Source: Phenylobacterium soli
GTDB taxonomy: Bacteria; Pseudomonadota; Alphaproteobacteria; Caulobacterales; Caulobacteraceae
Direction: 5' to 3'
Assembly (NCBI RefSeq): GCF_003254475.1
Contig: NZ_QFYQ01000001.1
Coordinates: 2,914,001 to 2,978,000, forward strand
DNA length: 64,000 nucleotides
Made by a program: the position numbers and the translations under genes. This document shows, piece after piece, positions 58,065 to 64,000 of the stretch. Position 1 is the stretch's first letter; the number at the start of each line of letters is the position of its first letter. Under the pieces are notes generated by a model, which saw only the letters and a list, made by a program, of their open reading frames with translations, did no database searches and had not been told where the DNA came from.

Positions 58065-59537
58065 GTGGCCCAGAACACAGCCCTTATCGCCGGGGTGGAG
58101 GTCTCGACCGACCACTGGATCGACGGACGCCGCGTGCCCTCCAAGGAGCGGTTCCAGGACGCCTCTCCGATCGACGGTTCGCACCTCGCCGAGATCGCCA
58201 GCGGCGGAAAGGCAGAGGTCGATGAGGCGGTGGACGCGGCGCGGCGCGCCTTCCCCGCCTGGGCGGCGCTCGGGCCGGAGGGTCGGCTGCCGATCCTGAA
58301 GGCGTTCGCCGAGGGCCTGCGCGCCCGGGCCAAGGAGCTGGCCGCGGTCGAGACCATGGACAACGGCTCGCTGCTCGGCGGCAACCTGATGCGGGTGGTC
58401 CCTCGGGCCGCCCAGAACATCGAGTTCTTCGCCGACTGGGCGACGACCCTGCAGGGTCACGTCATCGAAGGCACGGAGGTGACCAACCACGTCCGCTACG
58501 ACCCTGCCGGAGTGGCGGCGCTGATCACGCCATGGAACGCACCGCTCATGCTGACCACGTGGAAGGTCGGGCCGGCGCTTGCGGCCGGGGACACCGTGGT
58601 GGTGAAGCCGCCGGAATGGGCGCCCCTCACCTGTTCGCTGATGGCCGAGGTGGCGCATGCCGCGGGCCTGCCCCCGGGCGTCCTCAATGTGGTGCAGGGA
58701 ATCGGCGAGCTCGCCGGTGACGCGCTCGTCAAGCATGGCGAGGTGGATCGGATCAGCTTCACCGGCTCGACCGACACGGCCAAGCTGATCGGCGAGGCGG
58801 CCGCCCGCTCGATCACGCCCATGAGCGCTGAGCTGGGAGGCAAAAGCCCGTTCATCGTCTGCGCCGACGCTGATCTCGACGCCGCCGCACAGACCGTCGC
58901 CGCCCAATATATGAACGCCGGCCAAGTGTGCCTCGCAGGCACCCGCGTGTTTGTCGAGGTGTCGATCGAAAAGACGTTCCTCGAGAAGGTTCGGGGGGCG
59001 GTCGCTCACATGGCCGTGGGTGACCCGCGCGATCCCGCAACGCGCGTCGGGCCGCTCATCACCCGGGAGCACTTCGACCGGGTGGCCGGGTTCGTGGAGC
59101 GGGCGAAAGCAGCCGGCGCGGAGGCGCTGTGGGGCGGATCCCCCGCCAACTTCGGACCGCTCTACTTCCAGCCCACCCTGTTTGCGAACGTCGACCCGGC
59201 ATCGGAGATCAGCCAACGCGAGGTGTTCGGCCCGGTCCTGACCTGGCAGACCTTCGAGGACGAGGCGGCGGTGATCGCCGCCGCCAACGACACACATTAC
59301 GGGCTGGCCGGCGTGCTGTTCAGCCGCGATGAAGCCCGCGCCATGCGCATCGCCTCGCAGGTCGTGGCCGGCACGCTGTGGGTCAACTGCTTCTTCGTTC
59401 GCGACCTCGCCGCCCCGTTCGGCGGCAGCCGCGACTCCGGGATCGGCCGCGAGGGCGGCTCCTGGAGCTTCGATTTCTACAGCGACATCAAAAACATCGC
59501 GGTCCGCAAGGGATCGTTCGGACAGCAGGGAGGCTGA
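58065..59537 (+). CDS. hpaE: 5-carboxymethyl-2-hydroxymuconate semialdehyde dehydrogenase-type ALDH (HpaE-like)
   Basis: GAAGGAGG is six bases before GTG 58065; the ATG at 58059 abuts it, so GTG is the likelier start (490 residues; ATG would add two). ALDH landmarks: ALITPWNAPLMLTTWKVGPA, FTGSTDTAKLIGEAAARS, the general-base Glu256 in SAELGGKSPF, and the nucleophile Cys289 in GQVCLAGTR, followed by EVFGPVLTWQTFEDEAAVIA. It oxidises the ring-cleavage semialdehyde to a dicarboxylate with NAD. First gene of the operon hpaE - VOC dioxygenase - FAH - hpaI - hpaH - hpaC. Confidence 0.9.
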   Translation: MAQNTALIAGVEVSTDHWIDGRRVPSKERFQDASPIDGSHLAEIASGGKAEVDEAVDAARRAFPAWAALGPEGRLPILKAFAEGLRARAKELAAVETMDNGSLLGGNLMRVVPRAAQNIEFFADWATTLQGHVIEGTEVTNHVRYDPAGVAALITPWNAPLMLTTWKVGPALAAGDTVVVKPPEWAPLTCSLMAEVAHAAGLPPGVLNVVQGIGELAGDALVKHGEVDRISFTGSTDTAKLIGEAAARSITPMSAELGGKSPFIVCADADLDAAAQTVAAQYMNAGQVCLAGTRVFVEVSIEKTFLEKVRGAVAHMAVGDPRDPATRVGPLITREHFDRVAGFVERAKAAGAEALWGGSPANFGPLYFQPTLFANVDPASEISQREVFGPVLTWQTFEDEAAVIAAANDTHYGLAGVLFSRDEARAMRIASQVVAGTLWVNCFFVRDLAAPFGGSRDSGIGREGGSWSFDFYSDIKNIAVRKGSFGQQGG

Positions 59538-59538
59538 C

Positions 59539-60441
59539 ATGGGCGGCGTGACTGAGCTTGGCTATCTGACGCTTGGCGTCAGCGACCTCGAGGCTTGGAA
59601 GGCGTTCGCCTCACAGGTGCTGGGTCTGGAAGTCGTTCCGTCCCTGGAGCCGGACAAGTGCTACCTGCGGATGGACTACTGGCATCATCGGGTCACCCTG
59701 GTCCGTGACGACGCCGACGATCTGCTCGTCGCCGGCCTACGCGTCGCGGGACAGGACGAATTCCGTGACATGGCCTCGCGCCTCGACGCGGCCGGCGTCG
59801 TCTTCCGGCTGGGCTCGCAAGCCGAGGCCGAGGCCCGGCACGTGCTCGAGGTCATGATGCTGGCCGACCCCAACGGCTTCGCCATCGAAATCTTCCACGG
59901 CCCCCACGTCCAGTTCGACAAGCCGTTCCATCCAGGCCGCCCGATGCACGGGCGCTTCAAGACCGGCCTCGGCGGCCTCGGCCACATCATGCAGTCGCAG
60001 ACCGCCGGCCTCGGGAAGACCTATGAATTCTACCGGCTCCTCGGGATGCGTGGCGGCATCGAGTACAAGATGCCCCTTCCCGGCCTGCCGCAGCCGGTCC
60101 CGCTGATGTTCCTGAACTGCAACGAGCGGCAGCACACCTTCGCCTTCGCCGGACCCGGCGAGAAGCGCATCAACCACATCATGTTCGAGGTGGAGAACAT
60201 GGCCGACGTGGGCCTGGCCCACGACCTCGTCGTCCGTGCCGGCCTGCCGATCATCATCCAGCCCGGCAGCCATGCGAACGATCAGATGTTCTCGTTCTAC
60301 TTCAAGAACCCGTCGGGATTTATGAACGAGATCGGCTGGGGCGGCCGGCCCGCCCAGGCCCAGTCCGAATATTACGAGGGCGACGCCTTCGGCCACGCGC
60401 CGGTCCCCGGCTCGATGAAGGGCTTCATGGTCCCGGCCTGA
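59539..60441 (+). CDS. Type I (VOC) extradiol ring-cleavage dioxygenase
   Basis: AGGGAGG five bases before the ATG at 59539 fixes the start; 300 residues with two VOC modules. The first is the N-terminal LGYLTLGVSDLEAWKAFASQ. The second holds the metal ligands His149 (GGLGHIMQS), His213 (RINHIMFEVEN) and Glu264 (GFMNEIGWGG), the 2-His-1-Glu iron site, as in BphC-like enzymes. It opens a catechol ring next to the hydroxyls. By context the substrate is homoprotocatechuate (3,4-dihydroxyphenylacetate); enterobacterial HpaD, as I recall, is instead LigB-type, so this is a non-orthologous replacement or a different catechol substrate. Confidence 0.92.
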   Translation: MGGVTELGYLTLGVSDLEAWKAFASQVLGLEVVPSLEPDKCYLRMDYWHHRVTLVRDDADDLLVAGLRVAGQDEFRDMASRLDAAGVVFRLGSQAEAEARHVLEVMMLADPNGFAIEIFHGPHVQFDKPFHPGRPMHGRFKTGLGGLGHIMQSQTAGLGKTYEFYRLLGMRGGIEYKMPLPGLPQPVPLMFLNCNERQHTFAFAGPGEKRINHIMFEVENMADVGLAHDLVVRAGLPIIIQPGSHANDQMFSFYFKNPSGFMNEIGWGGRPAQAQSEYYEGDAFGHAPVPGSMKGFMVPA

Positions 60442-60497
60442 CCGCTCACGCGCGCGCCGGCGCGACCAGACAGATAATCAAGGGAAGGAACTCTGCG

Positions 60498-61328
60498 ATG
60501 TCCGTGCTTGATGGACCCAGGGAAGAATGGCGGCGAATTCTTCATGAGGGGACCCCGAAGTGGGTCCGCTCGGAGGGTGATCGCCTCGTGCTCGGCGACG
60601 GGCGCGAGGTCGGCGAGGCGGAGGCCAACTATCTGCCTCCCTGCGAGCCTACAAAGATCATCTGCATCCACCTCAACTACGATTCGCGCCGGGTGGAATT
60701 CAAAGCGCCCCCGCTGGTCAATCCCACTTATTTCCAGAAACCGACCACCGCGCTCAACTCGCATCGGGGCAGCGTGTGCCGGCCCGCCGACTGCCAGTAC
60801 CTGAACTACGAGGGCGAGATCGCCGCCATCGTCGGCAAGCCGATGCGGAACGTGGCCCGCGAGGACGTCTGGGAGTGCTTGGCGGGGTTCGCTCCGGCCA
60901 ACGACGTCGGCGCCCAGGACTTCCGCGACACCGACGCCGGCTCGATGCTGCGGGTGAAGGGACAGGACGGCTTCTGCCCGGTCGGGCCGGGAATCGTCCG
61001 GGGCGTCGATATCCGCGAGCAGAGCGTCCGCACCTACATCAACGGCAAGGTCGTCCAGGACGGGCCGGTCAGCGACATGACGTTCCCGATCGACTTCCTG
61101 TTCGCCGACCTCTCCCGGCACATCACCTTCCTGCCCGGCGACATCGTCCTGACCGGAACGCCGGCCAACTCCCGTCCCATGACCATCGGCGATGTGGTGG
61201 AGGTGGAGGTCACCGGCGTCGGCCGGTTGAGCAACACAGTCGTGGAAATCCCGGCGCCGGCCTACGCCGTCGGTCATCAGCCCACCGATTCCGAGGCGGT
61301 GCGGCGCGTCGCCCTCGGCCAGTTCTGA
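60498..61328 (+). CDS. hpaG: Fumarylacetoacetate hydrolase family protein (HpaG-type isomerase/decarboxylase)
   Basis: GGGAAGGA lies about ten bases upstream; 276 residues. The FAH fold is clear: [36 protein letters not shown], then the metal-binding [53 protein letters not shown] and [20 protein letters not shown]. In the HPA pathway HpaG decarboxylates and isomerises the oxo-diacid formed after ring cleavage. The fold also fits acylpyruvate hydrolases, so the exact step is inferred from neighbours. It ends TGATG with the aldolase start. Confidence 0.82.
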   Translation: MSVLDGPREEWRRILHEGTPKWVRSEGDRLVLGDGREVGEAEANYLPPCEPTKIICIHLNYDSRRVEFKAPPLVNPTYFQKPTTALNSHRGSVCRPADCQYLNYEGEIAAIVGKPMRNVAREDVWECLAGFAPANDVGAQDFRDTDAGSMLRVKGQDGFCPVGPGIVRGVDIREQSVRTYINGKVVQDGPVSDMTFPIDFLFADLSRHITFLPGDIVLTGTPANSRPMTIGDVVEVEVTGVGRLSNTVVEIPAPAYAVGHQPTDSEAVRRVALGQF

Positions 61329-62119
61329 TGGGCGCTATGGCAGGAAACACCCTCAAATCACGACTGTGGGCCGGGGAGGTCCTTCTCGGCGCCTGGTGCA
61401 TGATCCCAGACGCCCTGCCGGCCGAAGCTCTGGCCCGTGCCGGCTACGACTGGGTGCTGGTGGACATGCAGCACGGCTGCATGGACTTCGAGACCGCACT
61501 AGCCATGATCCGGGCGATCGATCTCGCGGGGGCCGCGCCGATCGTGCGGGTCCCATGGAACGAGCCTGGCATCATCGGCCGCCTCCTGGACGCGGGCGCG
61601 ATGGGCGTCGTCATCCCGATGATCCAGACGGCGCAGGACGCCCAGCGTGCGGTCGAGGCCTGCCTGTACCCGCCCGCCGGCCGTCGCAGCTTCGGCCCAG
61701 TTCGCGTCGGCCTCCGCGACGGTCCGGCCTACTTCAAAAGCGCCAATTCTCAGGTCCTGGTCATTCCGATGATCGAGACGGCGGAGGCCCTGGAACAGGT
61801 GGACGCCATTGCACATACCCCGGGCGTGGACGCCCTCTTCGTCGGTCCGTTCGACCTGTCAATCGCGCTCGGGTTGCCGCCCGGGGACAATGACGGACAG
61901 CCGGCGTTCGACGAGGCGATTGCGCAGGTCGCCTCGGCAGCGCGCAGTTCGGGCGTGAAGATGGCCGTGCTGTCGAACGCGGACGTGGCGCCGCGACGGC
62001 TCGGACAGGGTTTCCAGATGGTCTCGACGACCACCGACATCGCCGCCCTGTCGGCGGTGGGGCGGGCCGATCTTCAGGCGGTCCGCAAGTCGATGACGGG
62101 ACCGCGCCATGCTCGATGA
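61328..62119 (+). CDS. hpaI: HpaI/HpcH-type 4-hydroxy-2-oxo-heptanedioate aldolase
   Basis: The ATG at 61328 overlaps the FAH stop by one base; an ATG three codons later is also possible. The 263-residue class II aldolase matches Hpa[37 protein letters not shown] with catalytic His49, VRVPWNEP with Arg74, [30 protein letters not shown] and the Glu/Asp metal site in [12 protein letters not shown] and [12 protein letters not shown]. It cleaves the last intermediate to pyruvate and succinic semialdehyde. Its 3' end overlaps hpaH by 11 bases. Confidence 0.93.
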   Translation: MGAMAGNTLKSRLWAGEVLLGAWCMIPDALPAEALARAGYDWVLVDMQHGCMDFETALAMIRAIDLAGAAPIVRVPWNEPGIIGRLLDAGAMGVVIPMIQTAQDAQRAVEACLYPPAGRRSFGPVRVGLRDGPAYFKSANSQVLVIPMIETAEALEQVDAIAHTPGVDALFVGPFDLSIALGLPPGDNDGQPAFDEAIAQVASAARSSGVKMAVLSNADVAPRRLGQGFQMVSTTTDIAALSAVGRADLQAVRKSMTGPRHAR

Positions 62120-62900
62120 GATCACCCGCACGCGGATCGTCGATGATCTCGAAGGGGCGTACCGCACTCGCGCACCCCTGCCCCTGCTGACTCGGACCTA
62201 CCCCGGGATCGAAGTCGAGGACGCCTACCGCATCCAGGAGGCGTTCGTCGCGCGCCGCGTGGCCGGTGGCGCTCGGATCGCCGGCTACAAGGTCGGCCTG
62301 ACCTCCAAGCCGATGCAGGAGATGGCCGGTTCGGACGAGCCGGACTTCAGCGCCGTCACCGACGGCATGTTCCTTCCCGAAGGCACGCCGATCTCCGCGG
62401 CGAACTTCTTCGATCCCATGATCGAGATCGAGATCGCCTTTGTGATGAAATCCGCCCTGAAGGGGCCCGGCATCCTGCCGGTGGACGTGATCCGAGCCAC
62501 CGACTTCGTTGTTCCGGCCATCGAGATCGTCGACTTCAGGGTCGCTCGGGCGCCGGGCATGAACATCATCGACACCGTGGCCGACCTCGCCGCCTGCGGC
62601 GGCGTCGTCCTCGGGGCCAATCCACGCCGCCTCGAGGCCATCGACGTCCGGCGGGTCCAAGGTTCGATCTTGCGGAACGGCCACGTCGAGCAGGAAGGTG
62701 AAGCTTCCGCGGTACTGGGCAACCCCGTCACCGCCGTGGCCTGGCTGGCCAACAAGCTCGGCGGATTTGGCGTCGCCTTCGAACCCGGCCAGGTGATCCT
62801 GACCGGCTCGTTCGTCAGGGCCTTCCCGATCAAGGCGGGCGACGAGATCGTGTGCCGGTTCGATCAGGGCCTGGGCGATGTCGCCACATCCTTCGTCTGA
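62109..62900 (+). CDS. hpaH: 2-oxo-hept-4-ene-1,7-dioate hydratase-type enzyme (HpaH/MhpD family)
   Basis: Starts at the ATG at 62109 inside the end of hpaI; 263 residues. The FAH-like hydratase fold of HpaH/MhpD/DmpE shows [40 protein letters not shown], the metal-binding [34 protein letters not shown] and [20 protein letters not shown]. It adds water to the 2-oxo-enoate before HpaI cleavage. It overlaps hpaC by 23 bases. Gene order hpaG-hpaI-hpaH agrees with an HPA-type lower pathway. Confidence 0.9.
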   Translation: MLDEITRTRIVDDLEGAYRTRAPLPLLTRTYPGIEVEDAYRIQEAFVARRVAGGARIAGYKVGLTSKPMQEMAGSDEPDFSAVTDGMFLPEGTPISAANFFDPMIEIEIAFVMKSALKGPGILPVDVIRATDFVVPAIEIVDFRVARAPGMNIIDTVADLAACGGVVLGANPRRLEAIDVRRVQGSILRNGHVEQEGEASAVLGNPVTAVAWLANKLGGFGVAFEPGQVILTGSFVRAFPIKAGDEIVCRFDQGLGDVATSFV

Positions 62901-63414
62901 AGTCGCCACACCGCGCCCGACGAGCGGCGCAGTCGACCGGGCCGGATTCGACACAAGGGCCTTCCGCGACGCCCTGGGCGCTTTCGCGACGGGGGTGACG
63001 GTGATCACGACGGTTGACCGCGACGGCGTCCCGGCGGGCGTCACCTCCTCCAGCTTCAACTCGGTGTCGCTGTGCCCGCCTATGGTGCTTTGGTCCTTGG
63101 GGCGCGCGAGCCGGTCGCTGGCGGCGTTCCAGGGCTCACAGCGCTTCGCCGTGCACGTGCTCCAGGCCGGTCAGGAGCCGCTGGCTGCCCAGTTCGCCTC
63201 CAAGGCCCAGGACAAGTTCGCCGGGCTCCGGTGGAGCCTGTCGGACCACGGCACCCCGGACCTCCGCGATTGCGCCGCGCGCTTCGAATGCCGCACCGCC
63301 GCCGAGCACGACGGCGGCGATCATGTGCTGATCCTGGGCAAGGTGCTGGACCTGCGGCTGGCGAAAGACGCCGCGCCGCTTGTCTTCCACCGCGGGGCCT
63401 TCCGGGCGCTCTGA
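62878..63414 (+). CDS. hpaC: HpaC-type flavin reductase
   Basis: Starts at the ATG at 62878, overlapping hpaH by 23 bases; 178 residues. After a short Pro/Ser-rich N-terminus comes the flavin-reductase-like domain: FRDALGAFATGVTVITTVDR, GVPAGVTSSSFNSVSLCPPM, LWSLGRASRSLAAFQGSQRF and GDHVLILGKVLDLRLAKDAA. It reduces FAD with NADH for HpaB (55717), which lies 7 kb away at the head of the cluster. Last gene of the operon; the convergent MFS gene ends 5 bases later. Confidence 0.92.
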   Translation: MSPHPSSEVATPRPTSGAVDRAGFDTRAFRDALGAFATGVTVITTVDRDGVPAGVTSSSFNSVSLCPPMVLWSLGRASRSLAAFQGSQRFAVHVLQAGQEPLAAQFASKAQDKFAGLRWSLSDHGTPDLRDCAARFECRTAAEHDGGDHVLILGKVLDLRLAKDAAPLVFHRGAFRAL

Positions 63415-63418
63415 GACC

Positions 63419-64000
63419 TCAGTCCACCCGCGCGCCGTCGACGGCCGCGAGCCGGACGGCTGGGCGGTCCGGCGCCTGCTCGCGGTCGTGGGTGGCCAGG
63501 AGCCGAAGGTCGGCGAACAGGGCCACGGTGTTGGCCGCGACGCCCAGCACGAACGGATAGCGCCAGCCCCAGGCGGCGAAGTCGGCGGCGGAGAGCCCGA
63601 CCTTGAAGATCGCGAAGATGGCGGCGGCCAGCAGCAGGGCGGCGAGGACGCCGAGGCTGCGGACGAAGGCCAGGGAGACGCGCCCCTCGCGGGTCAGGGC
63701 CACCTGGGCGAGCGCCGGGCTATCGGCGCGCACGCCGCCGAGCGCGAGGCCCTGGGCGGTCCGGCAGGCGGCGAGGAACAGCACCGCCAGTGCGCCGGCG
63801 GGCAGGAAGGCGATGGCCGCCGTGGAGGCTCCCAGCATGAAGCGGGCGGCGGTCAGGCGCACGCCCCGGCCATGGCGGCGGTCCACTGCCCGGAAGAGGA
63901 TCTCGCCGAGCGGCCCCATGGCGTAGGCGAGCGCGCAGACCCCGAGGCTGGCCGCCACCGCCAGGGTCCGGTCCATGCCCGGGAACAGGACCTGCGGGAA
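63419..64000 (-). CDS. MHS/MFS-type transporter, C-terminally short, 5' end outside the window
   Basis: A minus-strand frame open to the window edge (preceding codons read FPQVLFPG) ends at 63419. It shows ALAYAMGPLGEILFRAVDRR with the GD/RxGR-like cytoplasmic loop of MHS transporters, RTAQGLALGGVRADSPALAQ, and AAWGWRYPFVLGVAANTVAL, which is the sequence following helix 6 in MHS carriers (WGWRxPF). It then stops at a short charged tail instead of continuing through helices 7-12. So the protein is at most a half-transporter with about six helices, unless a second half is encoded elsewhere. Confidence 0.72.
   Translation of the reverse strand, partial: FPQVLFPGMDRTLAVAASLGVCALAYAMGPLGEILFRAVDRRHGRGVRLTAARFMLGASTAAIAFLPAGALAVLFLAACRTAQGLALGGVRADSPALAQVALTREGRVSLAFVRSLGVLAALLLAAAIFAIFKVGLSAADFAAWGWRYPFVLGVAANTVALFADLRLLATHDREQAPDRPAVRLAAVDGARVD

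Overview
The window is a GC-rich, gene-dense chromosomal segment from an alphaproteobacterium, most likely a member of the Caulobacterales close to Phenylobacterium or Caulobacter. This placement rests on protein-level recognition, not on a search. It is supported by a PopZ (DUF2497) gene in the valS-popZ-tolC-pcm-like order, a large TonB-dependent receptor, a CtrA-type TTAA-N7-TTAA box, and a GANTC-rich intergenic region of the kind read by CcrM/GcrA. There is no rRNA, CRISPR array, insertion sequence or prophage. Two tRNA genes are present: Cys-GCA and Asn-GTT.

Layout. 1-6255: a minus-strand glyQ / DUF2314 / glyS / ppdK / GNAT run with translational coupling around the DUF2314 gene. 6345-7511: two secreted or surface proteins. 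7856-9640: glnK-amtB nitrogen operon ending in a strong terminator. 9705-14014: ispE, a TPR lipoprotein and ETF-ubiquinone oxidoreductase. 14177-17090: small proteins, a type-I-secreted RTX protein and a sphingosine-phosphate-lyase-like PLP enzyme. 17152-20286: TonB receptor and TetR regulator. 20386-24160: zinc ADH, small membrane protein, SDR, YCII protein and GST. 24218-31110: UDG, lytic transglycosylase, GT-A-like protein, radical SAM protein, rRNA methyltransferase, glycine-zipper protein and tlyA. 31118-35546: acyl-CoA ligase, S10 peptidase and a YghU-type GST. 35681-41505: valS, popZ, tolC and a PIMT-like protein. 41707-46430: tRNA-Cys, a three-gene redox operon, two small proteins and a photolyase. 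46435-50621: oligopeptidase, CBS protein, WYL regulator and small proteins. 50749-55054: DUF6285 protein, phosphotransferase, acyl-CoA dehydrogenase and mpl.

55430-63414 is the most distinctive accessory region. Immediately after tRNA-Asn lies a meta-cleavage pathway that resembles 4-hydroxyphenylacetate/homoprotocatechuate catabolism: HpaB monooxygenase, TetR, HpaE dehydrogenase, a VOC extradiol dioxygenase, FAH-family decarboxylase/isomerase, HpaI aldolase, HpaH hydratase and HpaC flavin reductase. Two near-identical imperfect palindromes, one in front of hpaB and one between tetR and hpaE, look like the operators of the TetR protein.

Other points worth attention: tlyA has no ATG/GTG/TTG ahead of its S4 domain and appears to start at CTG. 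The intergenic region between mpl and tRNA-Asn carries a CtrA box, five GANTC sites and an intrinsic terminator with no gene in front of it, so it may encode a small RNA. A half-length MHS-type transporter fragment runs off the right edge.
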